Assembly: GCA_021014325.1 (NCBI GenBank)
Contig: CM037476.1
Span: 18,078,827 to 18,142,826 of the forward strand
Reading direction: 5' to 3'
Source of the DNA: Plazaster borealis
Lineage: Eukaryota; Echinodermata; Asteroidea; Forcipulatida; Labidiasteridae
Length of the DNA: 64,000 nucleotides
Shown here: positions 11,201-26,200 of the stretch, in pieces
How the letters are laid out: each line of letters starts with the position of its first letter
How positions within the stretch are numbered: the first letter of the stretch is position 1
Translations under genes and position numbers: made by a program
The notes under the pieces: model-generated
What the model was told of the DNA's origin: nothing
Databases searched by the model: none
The model's input: only the letters and a program-made list of their open reading frames with translations

Positions 11201-14200
11201 AAAATAAACAAAAAAGTTAGCTCATTAAATATATTATTTATTCGTGATTGGCGGCAGTGACATGTGAACATTTCCATATGGTCGTGCCTCCTATAAAACT
11301 AGTGTCCTGGTTGAGCTATGGTCCGGCATTGACATGAGGGGTACACCCTCTAATAGGGAGAAAACAGAGTGACGGCCTCATGAGTATTTTGTGGGCCCAA
11401 AAAACATTCTATACTAGCCAGATTTTAGAGCCAAATAAACGGGGTAAAGTGTAGATATTTTGCACAGTATTGTGACCTGGGGTTGTTCACTTCCAACTTG
11501 AAGTATTTTGGATGACTTAAATTTGCCTATTTGCCGAAAGGTGTAGGGCCATTTATTCAAGATTGATGCCTGGACGTTTGGAAATTTACACAAGTGTGGG
11601 TTTTTTTTTTGGAGGGAGAATAACTCGACTGGCCTTATGTGACACCCCATTTTCTCTTTAATGTACAAAGCTATGAGACTTCTAAGTATTTTAAAAATAT
11701 TGTTGAATATTGAGCATTTTGCACTGTATGCTATGGGAGTTTATTTAGTGGGATGCAACCTGTATGAGGGATATTCCAAGAATGAGGCCCTATGAAGTCA
11801 TCTACTAATAATCTTTCACTATTTGGTGTTGACAGTAAGTGCCATCGCATACGACAAATGGATCACGAGTTACACACGTACGCCAAAATATCAGATGATA
11901 ATAATTATACTCGTGGTAAAACACATCGAGGGAGAAATATGTAAAAACACATTGGTATAAATCACTACGACATACTGATGAGTAAAACCCATTTAATTAG
12001 GTGTTCGTGCAATATGTGCACGAACAACTCTTTGTTTTTGTTCTGCTTTTTAGGTGTTCGGCTAACAGCCGAAAACCCATTGTTATTGTTCTGTGTGTTT
12101 TCTTCTCCATCTTCTTTTTCTTTAGGTGTTCGTGCAATAGACTCCTGACCCACGAATTGTCAAGTTGGATTTTTATAATTTATACATCATCAGAGATCAA
12201 ACGCTACACAAAGTGTGACCTAATTTGACCTTGACTTCCGGTTCAAACCGAAAGTTGAACTTTAATATTCCTAACTGTTTAACCGCTCATTGGATTTTTT
12301 ACAACCTATACATCATCGGTAAGGTCTTCAGAGCCTTAACAAGCGATACACAAATTTTGACCCCATTTAACCTTGGCTTCCGGTTCAATCCAGAAGTTGA
12401 AGTTTTTGAAAAATTCATAACTCCTTAACCACACATTGGATTGTTATAATCTGTACTTCAACAGAAAGGTATTCAAAGACGTACTAAACGCTATACAAAG
12501 TTTGACTTCATTTGACTTTGACTTTCAAGTTCAAACGGGAAGTTGAAGTTTAAGACTGGAAAAATCTATTTCCTGAACTACACATTAGATTGATAAGGTA
12601 AAATGTCGTCAACATTTCATTCAGTCATCATTAAAATTTTGATGACATCACTCACGACCACCCTGTTTTTGTAATTAACAAAAACTGAATTCCTAGTTTT
12701 CTTCTTCATCTGCTTCTTCTTCAACGGAACTCTACTCTACTGCATAAGTCAAGATTGAAGTTGAATTGAACATTGAAACTCATCAGACAATTGCATGTTG
12801 ATATGAAGACACAGTTTTCATGACGTCATGATGACGTCATCAAGTGTCGAATTAAAAGGTTTTTAAACTTGAAAAATTACCATTTGCTATTTGCGGTATT
12901 TCATTGAATTTTAAAGCTATGATGTTCATAATTAAGCATCTGATATATCAAGACTTGGGCTTTATTTAAAAAGTAACGTCAAAATCGTATGATCTTTACT
13001 TCCGGCGGTACCGGAAGGTCAAAGTTTGCATTTGATTTTGAACATCAAAACTCATAAGACAATTGAACCTGAATGTCAAAACGACTCAAACGTAATGATG
13101 TCATGATGTCGTCGTCAGGTATTGAATTACATTAAATCAAAGTTCAATATTTGAAGAAAAAAAAATCATGAAACTCATGAAACACATGTTGGATATTTAC
13201 AATCTACACATCATCGGAAAGGTCTTTAAACGTTCAACACATGCTACACAAGGGGTGATCCCATTTGACGTCGACTTCCGGTTCAAACCGGAAGTTGAAA
13301 TTTTCAAAAATTCATATCTCAAGAGCTACTCATAATTTCATCGTAATTTTTGCACCAGGTTGTAGAACGTTGAGCCTGCTCAAACCTTTGCACAACAATG
13401 ACAATATGTTGACCTTTACATATGGTCGAAACCGGCATTAAAGGATGTGTACAGCATCTGTAAGTTGTCAAAGTCCAGTGTCCACACTTTGCATATCCCA
13501 ACATATACATACAATAACAAACCTGTGAAAGTTTAGGCTCAATCGGTCATCGGAGTCGGGAGAAAATAACGGGAAAAACCACCCTTGTTTGACCATGGTT
13601 TCACCGAGTCGTGATACTTTTAGAGGCCTGTAAATTTTAACGACATAATTTTAAATAGCGCCATCACTCGTTACAAACAGAAAATCAACGACTGTTTTCC
13701 CGACATAAGAATGTCGACGTGGGAACAGTCGCTGGTAAAGTGCGTCTTTGCCGGTCCTCCCCGGTTCCGAATCGGGACGATTGTGCAAGTAAGCTGACAC
13801 GCACTTTCGGGTTTATACCGAGGGGCCGTCTGCATAATGAGGTGGTTTTCTCAGCTTGTGTGTAGGTAGCCTTGATCAAGGCAGTCGCATTTTTCACTCC
13901 AAAAAAGACGCCGTAAACACACCCGCATGTGTGTGCGTAAGGTGTGTATCGCATCGCACGACCCACCCGTATACACTGTGTGTGTATCACGTCGTACGAC
14001 GCCCGTACACACACTGTGCGCAGGTCATCCGCACTCGTACCACTCTCCGCATGCGGAGGCCGTCAGGCCGACAGCCTTGACGGGTCTGTAACTTCCGGGT
14101 TTAATGTGTTTCTTGATATTTTCGTCCAATATTGGACGAAAATGGGGGGGCTCTCGGATTTGCTAGTATGCAGGTCATGAATATTTAAATCTTTCGTCAG

Positions 14201-17200
14201 ACCTATTGCAGACAACACAGGATGGGAAGCAAATGAATTATTCATTTTGACGTCCAATCACGAGCTTCTCTCACTATGACCTTTGTACCATATCAATATC
14301 ATGCTTGCTGTATGTGATGCGATGTGAGTAGTTACCGACTTAATGGCGTTTGTGTGTAGCATTGTCTCAGCCATTTTTGACCGGTTATCTGCGAGGCTGG
14401 TCAGTCAGCTCACAAGTGCTGAACCCGGGCGCGGCCCCTGGAGCTTTTTGCGCTGCACTCAAGTTCCCTCATTGGACTACCCTGATCACTCGCCATTCTT
14501 TTGGTTATTAGTTCTGGAGTTGATGTAGTTTCTGCATCTGTCTTTTCCTGACATGTCCTCTCGAAGTCCGACTCTGTGCAGCCACACCGTCTTCATACTT
14601 TTGAATTGTTCTCAGACAGGGTCTTATAGGAATTTACTGCCAAACAAAAATTGACAGGATACAGCCACACATAATACATGTGAAATAGATTTTTAGCTAC
14701 CCTATTCTAGTGAATGTACTTGGGAAATTTGGTTAGGCAGCTCTTTTTTAGTGGGGCGGCCCAAATGATATAAAAAGTGCAATGAGCTATATGCCTTCAT
14801 GATGAAACAATCAATAATGGTAGTTTATTGAGGTCTTTGTTTTGTATATTCTACCTCCAATGAATGCACCAACAATGATTAAATCACTGTTTAATGATGC
14901 AAGATGGAGACAGTAGATGGTCAATCGGGCCTTTAACACTACGAAAAATACATCAGAAAGCGTCTTCCTGCTGGAAAATGGTGTATGTAATGTATGTAAC
15001 AAATCGATCCACGCAACCTCATTTGTTTAATTCCATGCCCTCATTGTCTCGCTCAGCTGAGGAGAATACGCAACATTTTCAGATAGATATTATTATAACA
15101 AAGTATTCCCAAATTCAAACCGGCGCGCCAGTGTAGCCACATCTGGATTCTGCGTGCATATTCATAAGAATGAGTAAACAAGACTTCCGCCACTGACCAA
15201 TGGGGTCTCGCCTTTCGCGCGCATTATAGTAATGAGTCATCGGCGGGGAGACAGAAACGTCAAGGCGTTGATCGGTGAGTGTCGCATACAGCTCACACGA
15301 CCACGCGCGCACCGTATACTGCACACACAGACACCATGCGCACAGCTCGGGCGGGTTGGTAGCTCGGGTTGGCAGCCCAAGTGGAATCGATGAAAATATT
15401 GGATTTGTGCACACCCAGTCAACATTTCCCCGTGATTCATGTAATCGTATTGTAGCCTTTTTACATTCAGTTGAAAACTAAAATCAAATGTGGGGTGGGG
15501 ATTGAATAATGTGAAAATGTAGTTCTTTTTACATGTATTACGTACTGGAGTACCAGCGTTGAAAGAATAGAGATGATGAAGACCCTGGGAATGAACACAG
15601 CTGGATAGTTTACTGTTAATGGTTTAATGAGGGGAAGTCATCAGTCTCATAAATTAAACGGTTTATTGGTCAGCCTGGGGTGATCTGGCCTTGTTTGGGG
15701 TCAGCAATACTGGTCAGCACAATGGATAGACCAATGTTTACGTTTGGAGTAGAGCTTGATAAGATCTTGAAGATTGCTGGTGTACCCCCATGAGACTATT
15801 AATGGATCAGGGAAAGTGGGAAATGACATTACAGATAACTAATGACCAATCAAACAGGCCTGGGCTAGGACTGCAATTCGTCAAAACATAGAGAAAGGGT
15901 TACATCATGTTGAAAAAGAAATAATCCCTTGTTTGTTTGTTCCATGAATCTATTAACTTAAAAACAAAGTGACTGCTGGAGCATTATGTTCATTTGATAT
16001 AAATTATGCATTGTAATTGCTGGCACTAGCAATAGCACACACACCTGTTGCTTTGGACACTTTTCAAGAACATCAATGAGTTCCCCGAGTTCTTCAGCAT
16101 CCCATGAATCCATGGAGCGAGAGCAAGAAGCTCATTCACCCGATTGGCAACCGGTTGGTAAAGTTTACATTGTTCAAAAAAAATTGGATTTTTTTTTTTT
16201 GAATAAAAAGAATTGTAGGTCATGAGTTGTAAGGATACTCATGCTAGGGGCTGGTTCTTGGTCACTAGGGACCATGCTGAGTGATGTTTTAGTTTATTCA
16301 TCTAAAATATTACACCAGTCCAACAGAATTAGGCTTAGTATAATATATTTTCTGAGCCTTTTTGTTTTTACCATGTTGGCCTACATTTTGTATAGAAATT
16401 TGTACTTATAATTTGTTGTTGATGGGAACACCATGATCTTCAGGCAGCATGGTCTATGCCTTGAAAAGTTTATAAAAGGGGAGATGGGTGAATATTATAA
16501 TTGTACCATAAGACCCCTAATCAATTATCAAAAACATTGTTTATATATTTTGACCAAATTGAAACGCATTAACCTAAATGTACTTTGTAATTAGCGGAAT
16601 GTTGCTAGTACAAGTACAAGACGACAAAGGAGGAGAGGAAGAAGAGGTAGAGGACAAGGAGGAGGAAGAGTGGTCCCTCAAAGAGGAAGTGGTGCAGGAA
16701 GTGGGAGGCGGCAAAGAGGCCAGGCTAGACGAAGAGGGGTTGCAGGCCGCAGGGGGGCATTACAACCTGCTGCTCAGGCAGAGGTCGTTGTTAATATGCC
16801 AGAACAGAGAAGGCAAAGGATAATGGTTTGTTCATGTATATCTTTCATATATATATATATAAATATATATACACATATGGATACGATGTTGAAAAGAACT
16901 TTATGAATAATTAAAAAATTAAAGAGGAAACGTTACATTCAATTAGGCAAAACCATGATGTTCAATTCATGTAAAAACAAAATTATCGAAAATATACACA
17001 CACACACACAAATTAAGCAGGCACAAATTAATTAAGTCATCCGCTGCTTTATATATGGACTTGTTCACAGGAAACATAATTAATCATAAGCTTTTCATGA
17101 CTTAAATCAAAGTTTAGTATAAAAAATGTGGTAAACTTCAAAATATGCATTGAATGTTTAAGTTCTTCACACACAATTTTAAATACAGACAGATGTAGCG

Positions 17201-20200
17201 GCTATGAATGAGTACGAGTTAAGAGACATAGTCATTCAAACATTGGATGCGAATCCTGGAGTCCTCATCAATATTTGGGAAACTCGGCAAAACCAACCAC
17301 TGCCAGTGCCTCCACCACTACCAACACAGAATCCTGAATGGTGCATATGTTCAAATTGTCAGCAAATGCCTACAGATGAGGAGTGTTTGTGCTGCCGACA
17401 AGAGCCACTAAACTGCCTAGCTACACACCCTGTATGTTAAACATTTTAGAAATATGCTTTTAAATTGTGTACAGCACTTTCTTTTTCTAATCAATACATG
17501 TAAAACCAATTGTTTCTGTGATGCACAAACAAAAATAAAAATGATATGAAGTCAATCAGTTAATGGTTTTCAGGTTTCACAATGTACAACATGGTTTATG
17601 TACAAGTTTCACATTTCATAACATCTAATATTTTCCAGCTCCTGGCCACCATTCTGGACCCAATGACCATTGCACTCCAAAGAGCATTATGGAGAGAGCT
17701 TCTAAACATTGAACCTCAGGCTATAAATCCTGGTGATGAGAATCGTGCAAACCGGCACACGGCCTACAGATGCTATATCCTCTGGCAATACAATCGCCTT
17801 GGTGCTGGAGTCCGTAGAGTCATACCAAGTTGTGTTGTTCTTAAGATTAGGTCCACTTTTCCAGACCCGTTTGGGCAATACACTGGCTTTAGGAGAGACC
17901 GATTGGCATGAAAATATACTAGTTATACATTGTAGTTGTATATTATAAAAAAATACATCCTTGTCATTTGAAATGTTTCACAATAAACACAAAATAGACA
18001 TGGAAACCCGTCAACCCCAAACCCTTAATATTGTGCTAAAAATATATATATCATGGATGTCTCCATGTAGACGCCAACCCTGTGAGAGAAACTTGCCTCA
18101 TCGAGATAAACTGTCAGGACATGGTACATTAAAAACAACATTGCGAAGCAGTTAAAAATATATGTTTGTTTTATGTTAACAATTGCATAGATAATTTGCA
18201 TGTATGCATGCAAAGTCAAACCGTGGCAGATAAAGTTTAGTTGTTCAAAAACGAGAAATATGGCGTCTTTCCAATATTTCACTGATTGGGGGTGGTGGCT
18301 TAGAGGCAAGTCTTGGTTGAATCCTCCGAGGGTCACCATCTCTCATTACATGCTGCCGATGCAATGGTTGCATGTCCTCCAGTCGGTTTATTAGGATCTT
18401 TGCCATCAAGGAGGGAATATAGTCGTATGTCTTTGGCATATGCACCTTCACTGCAGAATACTCACTTGCCTTCTTAGACCATCGTGCAACATACCTGTTT
18501 TTACACGACAAGACAATAATGTAATAAATTGTTGTAAATAACTTCTCTCATTTCAAGACCGTTCATTTGGACAACTACATTTAACAAGTCGGTTATGCAT
18601 CATAATGGTTTTATATACATACTTAGAAAGAGAGCAGAGAACAATTGTTCACAACAATTTCTTACTGATTAGCAGATCTAGTGTGTGTTTGACTGTTTTA
18701 CTTTCTTAAAATGTAAATCTTGCCCCTGCTGTTGTGTCCATTCCAAGCTACAGGAACTTTTAATTCATATTTGACAATCCTATGAAGGACATATAGATAT
18801 GACAGCCCTGTAAATGAAAGTGTGAATAAAACTTTTTTTTAAACCATCTGTTCAAACAACTCACATGTCATTTCCATCTGCATCTTTCTTTACAGGTCTG
18901 TCCTTGTGGTGCATATAATCCATTACAGCGAGAAGATTTCTTGCCCGATAGCCAACAAAACTGAAAATAAATAAAAAATAAGTTGTATAATGATGTAATT
19001 ACAGAGATTACAGAGTAACAGTGGCTCAATGAGACTATCTCATAAGAGGGTCAAGTGGGGAGCGACTGGATTGGGGGTGTACAGGGTTCTCCACAGGGTT
19101 AAATTTTGTCCGGGCGCTAAACCAATCCTGCACGATCGTCAAATTGCGCAAACCATTCCTGCACTGTTGTCAAATTGCGCAAATATTACATGTATGATCG
19201 CCAAATTGCGCAAATTATTCCTGCAATATCGGCATGTTGCGCACACTATTCCTGCACTATCGGCAAATTGCGCAAACTATTCCTGCACGATCGACTGATT
19301 GTGCAAACATTTTTTTGCAAATCATTTCAGCACAAACAAAACCACTGATCCTGAACTAAAAATCCATCCACTTTGTGCACGATCGCACGAATGCTTCTAC
19401 TTGGAATGCGAGTTTCAGATTTGCGTCCGTTTCGAACTCTCTGATCGGTCTCATCGGATCTGATCGGTCTGTTTGTTTCAACATCCAAAGAATTGTCAAC
19501 CTCGGGCCCCTGATGGACAATGTACAATAATAATATCTCTCATGATAGCGCGGGGTCGACTCAATTATTGAGTCTTGACAAGGTTCCGTTCATCGACCGA
19601 TTTTAATAATATAGAAGATCGATCTACTAGCGCATTGAAACGGTGGTTTGTGTTCATCGCAAGTGTTTTCGACATTTTTTGTCCGGGCGCACGACGATTT
19701 TGTCCGGGCGCTACATTTTTTGTCCGGGCGCATTTTGTATTTTGAAAATTTTGTCCGGGCGCAGCGCCCGGACAAAACCGCGTGTGGAGAACCCTATGTA
19801 TCAAACTATTCATGATTCTGTGCATTTTATCGATCTCATTCGGGGCAGACATGATAGTTACCAACTTGATCAAAATATGTTATAGTAACAACTTTTTCCA
19901 TAAGCTTACCGAAAGGAGAATCTCTTAGAGGCATACATGAGTATGTGGCTATTGAGCGACTCCAATTCCCCAGTGTGCCTATTATTTATTGAATAAGAAA
20001 AATATATCAATATTGCGAAAAAGGTGAATAAAACAAAACACATCCAAGTAAATGTACATCAACAACAATTTTAATACAACAAATTTTATTTTTGGCACAC
20101 CTTACCTAAAGTTTATGTAGAACGATACTTTTTTCATTAACTGCTCATCCATGACAATGTTAGCTAATACCGCATGTGGTGGAGATCCAGCAATGAGGTA

Positions 20201-23200
20201 CTCTTTACACGGTGGTAGCTCTGCATGGTCACAACTTGAAGAATTGGTGCCTCCTCCCAAACTCCACTCATGCTTGTCAGTCACGTGATGAAGAACTCCA
20301 CGCCATTTTTGCTGCAGAGGAGTTAAGTTTTACCAAATTTTAATCGGGGCAATTACTACCAGTACTTTCTATGCTTTGCATTCCCAGGGTTTGCAGAAAA
20401 AATTGTCTGGTCAGAGGAGGGATTCCAACCCATGACCTTCCGTAAACTACATCAGTTTTCAACTATTACCTGTATGAAACTTTAATTAGTGAAGACTATT
20501 TGTCAACATGTATGACTATCAAAAGGGTTTTTCTTTCATGATATATACCTTGAATACATCAGTTGACCCAGCACATGTCTTGCTGCAATTCCAGAAATGG
20601 TTAGTAATGTGATCTTGCCAATAGGTCAGTGGCCTATTAGCTGCTTTCAGTGACACCTGTTATGACAGAGTTGATAAGTGAAGAGAGAATTTTATTTTAT
20701 TTGTTATTTGTATTATTAGTGAGATCTGGAAACAAAAATGTTTGCCAAATTTCAGGAATTTGTACACTAATAAAGTGTGTATTGAACTTGAGTTATGTCA
20801 TCACAACATTACAATACAGGGGTACTTTTATTTTCATACAGCAAAAAGTTAAGGGAAGGCCTACAGCTTTAGGTAATATACATAACAAACCTTTGATATT
20901 TTCTTTCCCAAGTTCTTTGCACCATGCCAGACATCGTATGAGTGCTTAATATAAGGATGGGATTCTCCTGTACAGAACCAAACAAAAATAGAGTTTATCT
21001 TACATAATAGATCAGGTATGAAAGAACAGGTTTTTTGGTCACCAGCTATTATGATACAATTGTGATTTTCAAAGTAAATTAGTGAACTTGATAAAACCCA
21101 AGTTTAAAACAGGAACAGGAACATATCTGTACAGAAATACAGATATGTTCATTCACCACTGATCGTGGGTACTTTGTCCTGTGAAGTTTAGACTACATAC
21201 AATGAAATGCCTGTACTTCTTGAGATATGTTGGTAAACATAATGCGTAGTATAATTCAATTTAACTTGATAACTCACTCACTTTACTTGTAACAACAGTA
21301 TGAGCGTCTGTGACAAGCTCGGCCACCTTCATGTTGTCATCCTAAAGCAGATCCAGGGATTTCATGAGAGCCTTTGACTCCATTCGGCCACTCACCATCC
21401 CTGCCTCACGCTTATCCATTACTTCTACATGCAGAACATCTTTAGTATCATTTTCCATGACAGTGTACGTTAGGTATTGGGCACAGTGTCCTGGACTGTC
21501 GTTTCTCCCGTCTCCTGTTAAAAGAAAGTAGACAAAGAACACATAAGAAATAAAGTGGTAACCTGTCTTCATTGTCATATCAACATACTTCATAGATAGG
21601 CAGCTTATACATAAAGGCAGCTTATACAAAAATGAATAGCTGTTGTTTATTTAAAAAAGGAAAATAAAAAACACTTCAATTGAAGAATTGAATTGAAACA
21701 ACACATGTACACCATGTAAATTTTAAAATACATGAAAATGGACTTTTTCAATGAAGTGCATGTTTACAGAAATTTTAATGACTTACCAAGTATTGTCAGC
21801 TCTTTACCTCTATGCTTGTCCCTTGTTTGCTGTAGCAAAGCCTGGCATTCCTCTTCCACAGCAGGAATCACATACTTCTTCTCAATGGAGTGGTAGGTGT
21901 TGTGGTGGAGAAATGCCATGTTCATGAAGCGAAACATAAGCTGTATCTTCGTAAAGTTGTTCCCCGAAAGAAATAGAGCAGAAGCAACTAGTAGGTCTCC
22001 TATGTGGGATCGATGGAGGACCTCTTGCCCACAAAATCTAGACATGTGTCCCTCTTCACAAATCTAAGAGAAAATTAACATTTGTTTTATGATCAATAAT
22101 TATTGAGGGAACAACTCTCGCTATACATGGATTGCACAAAAACATATAAGTTGATTTTTATGTAAAATTTCTAGAGTTTGATCAAGTGTTCTTGAAAAAA
22201 AAAATCAACAATCTTTCCAAAATACATGTTCATGTATAATAATAGAAAAGATGCATTCAGGCTAATTTATCATAGGGGTCTGGGATAAAAACCTGAAATT
22301 GTGCTGGCAATTAAAATACAATTACAATAACATTTGATATAGATAAAATATCCTTACCCAGCTTATGTGTAGGGATGTCCCAGAGGCAGTCACTTCAACA
22401 CGCACAGCCTTCTGACATACTGCGCATACAGGGCGTGCTTCCTTCGATAGCTCAAGTAATCTTTCTTCAGAAATAATGAAGAACTTTCTCTTCTCGATAC
22501 CCGTCGCCTCTTTCAAAATCTTATGAAGCCCACTTCTGGTGAATGATGCCTCTTCTGACCCTTCCTCCTCTATTGGGATGTCTTCCCCGTCACCCCTTCC
22601 AAACACTTCCTCCCCAGTTGCCATGTACTCGAGGCCAACACAGCTTTTCCTGTAGATTGATGATAGATATTATTACCAAACCAAGTTTTTCATACCTTTT
22701 TCACCCTATATCATTTACATAGAAGCAAAGAGTGACTTTTTTCGCAGACACAAAAAGTATAACTTTTGGTGTAGTTACGCTTTCCTTTTAAAGTGCTGTT
22801 ACCTTTCAATTAAAACTCAAGAATCCTCTACTATTTTCATCTGCCCCACAACTACTACAATGAACCAATCAGCACAATAAAACAAATTCAACAGATCAAT
22901 GAAATAACACCATTTGTGTTGATAATTCCAATTATAACTTAATAAAACTTATCAATGCCTTACCCTCTCCGAATGGAAATCACTGGTTCCCACATATCAT
23001 CAGAGATTACCTCCTCTTCAAGATCATCAGGGAAGACGAAGTCTCCCTCAATCTTGTAGTCAACACTTATACTAAATTAATTAGAAAACAAAGACCATAA
23101 ACTTAAAAGCTCTTTCAAAAATTTGAATATTAACAACATTTCTAGCTCACCATTGACAAAGGGTGTTGCAAGGGCGAAAGTTCAGTTCTAATGGCTTTAA

Positions 23201-26200
23201 AGTATTTACTCATTTAAAAATCTAGGGCCTAAATTGATTTCACTGTGGTCAACATTAGTAATTAGTACTTGAAAAAATTATGGGTACAATGCAGTACTAA
23301 TTATTTCAAACACTCACTCTAATTCGTCTGCCTCTTCTTCAACAGCTGGTGTGATGGGCATGTGCCTATAAATGGAAGAAAACATTTATACAAATATACA
23401 TTGTATATAAACAAGAATTACACTTAAAACCAATTGTGATTGTAAACCGAATTGCAGGCCAACTAAAAATGTACTCAAATTGTAACTCCTTCGACATAAT
23501 GATATCAAGTTAAGCCTGTGTTGGCAATGTAATTTGTACACAGCTTCCAATAAAAGCACTTGCTTCAAGATGCTAGATCTTTTTTCCTGACTTAACGCTA
23601 ACATGTATATTTCAATAAAAACAATCACGTTTTTATTTAGATTAGGGAAAGTTGTATTGCACACGTAATCAAATATCGACCAATGATAATTAGCCACTAT
23701 TAAAAAATACACCTAATGGTCAATATTATTGTGACATTTGTCAAAATTTGATCAGAGAATGTTTTTCTTCAAACAAACATTGAAAAAACCTTAACTGTGC
23801 ATCTTCCATGGATGTAAGAGGAGCAATACATGTTAGTGTTTGATTTTCTGACACCAGTAACAGTTTATATACCTCTGTCCTGTTTGAGATGGGGAATGCA
23901 GTGGTGCAACTCCAGAAATAGCAGACCTAAAGAAGACATGAGGACATACAAGAATGAGTAGTAATGCACATTCCAATGCAGTCTCAATAATGTTAACCAT
24001 ACAAGATGGCACACACAACCACTGTTATAGTACATTTTGCTTCAAAGACAGTTCAAACTACTAAAAAGATGGGATAATGCTTGAATAAGATTGAAAGTGT
24101 TCTAAACCAGTCTGTTGCATCTGATGGTGATGGTTGTAGTCTTCATGACTCGACCTTTAACTTTTTTGAGCACCAATCCCTAATCAAAATTGTTCATCCG
24201 AAATAATGATTGTTTGTTTTGCAATGCAAACATGACTTACACTTCTGATGAATCAGATGTGTTTCCTTTCACATCAGCCACAGGTATAGGGGCATGGGGA
24301 GTTGATGCAAACAGTGGAACAGCCATCGGACTTCTGTCTTGAAGGGGCACATCTGTCTTTGTCTGGTGAGGGGCACTTCCATAAAGAAAGCGTAAACTTT
24401 TATTAGAACTTTGCAAAGGGCACCACATCAATAAGCACAGGGGGCCACTGCAAGTGATGTGGGTGCAGTGGGTTAAACCGAATATGAACTTGTACTTCAT
24501 TTTTTAATTGCAAAATAAGATAATAAAAATTTTTCAAAAATCAAAAAGTCAGTAAATAAAAATCCATTGTTGGCAATTTTGGCCTTCTAAAAGTGAATCA
24601 TTCCTCCCCAACAGTCTGCTACCGTTTAGTAGTAAAAACAATAGGCCTACTACACTAGTACAATTACAAATAGTAGTACAGTAAGTAGAATATTATAACT
24701 AAACAAATTTACTCTGGACTGCCAGTCCTCTGATTTTAGGACCAACCAGGCAAAAATTTATACAAAAAAAAAATTATTTCTAAAAGGCGACTTCATTATT
24801 GTTGTCGATCTGGTCTACGTTATATTTTCAGAATGCACAATTTATTGTATCATTATTTAATTTAGTGTCATTATAGCCTTAATCATTCTTATTGTTGTTA
24901 TTATAATGTTTTTTTTTTTGGGGGGGGGTGGGAGTTGGTGAGAGGGACTTCTATTGAAGAAATTAATAAAAATGCTCCAGATTTCACAGGAGGGTTTTTA
25001 AAACCAAAGATAAACACCAATTACCAACATTTAGCATGTTCAGACTGAGGGCCTCATTTATTTTCAGCCTTCAATTCAGCGTAAACAAATTAGTCCAAAC
25101 TTCTACTAAAAAAAAGGACTAACCTAAATTATTCTGTTTCAAAAGTAAACATCGTGACAGTAGTCATGGTAGTAAAGCACTAAACAGTACACTCACTCAG
25201 CACACAAATGGTGCATTACATTCATGACATTAATTTACAACCATGACAACTTACAAGACCAACCCCTGTTTCTGGCCAGATCATGAGATATTGCATTTTC
25301 AGTGTTTGGTCTTACAAAAACTCGAAATAAACACCAAAAATGTCCACCAAAAACATTAAAGATAATGAAATAAATTGGTTACTCACTTTTTATGCAAGTC
25401 CAGTAGCATTTTAGCGAACTCAGTATTTGACATGCGGAGTTCCATTGCATTGGTTCTCCACCGCTGCATCACCGAAACTGGTAGTTTCATAGTACCACCC
25501 AACAACTTCTGGCGAGCCCGATACTGTCGGTTTGAAGCGTTGTGCGAACTTAATTTTGCACTTTCGGAAACCTTCTTGCTTCCAGTCTTCTTATGCTCCA
25601 TATTGTGATACTATAACAAGCTTGCTCTATGTAATAACTAGCACTAGCAGAGGACTTTGACAATAATACGTAGAAGACTTCGACAAATACAATGCCAGAA
25701 AGTCTTGAGTGCCGAAAAGTCGTAAATCAACACACAAGCACCCTGGGATTGACGTGCGCTGAACGTACGTACGTATATACTTCGGGGAACTCCCCGCGAT
25801 CGAGCCATTTGCGAATGATTTGTTCTCGCCAACTGAGAATTGAATGCCTCTGTTGCGGTCGTGTGAGGGCAGCATTCAACGAATTTTTAAAAATAACCGT
25901 TGAATTATCCTGCAGGATAATTACTAATTGCTTTACTCATTACTCAAAAACTGAAGCATTTCAAGGACTAATATTTGATGGGAAGTTTTCAACCATCACC
26001 TTCTTTACACCATGTAAGTTATTTGTAAATCTGTTCACCTTTTTTATTTTCAACGTTACCAATGTTGTACACACCCTTTAAAGCGCACGTATGTGTTGAC
26101 CCACTTTGATAATGCACGAATAGTGTAATAACACGTGTACACATTTATGTAAATTGTACGCGAAGTTTAGTTTACATGTGTATGTACAGTACATGTACTG

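Noticed and set aside
12100..13100. CRISPR-like or regular spacer array
   Set aside because: Repeats are degenerate, about 150 bases long and without unique spacers, in a eukaryotic intron.
16578..16823. Acidic Glu-rich protein (81 codons)
   Set aside because: Alternative frame of the exon that encodes the Arg/Gly-rich segment; the latter joins the downstream exons in phase.
23780..23815. Extra micro-exon of the transposase-like gene
   Set aside because: AG and GT candidates exist, but exons 3 and 4 already join in phase without it.
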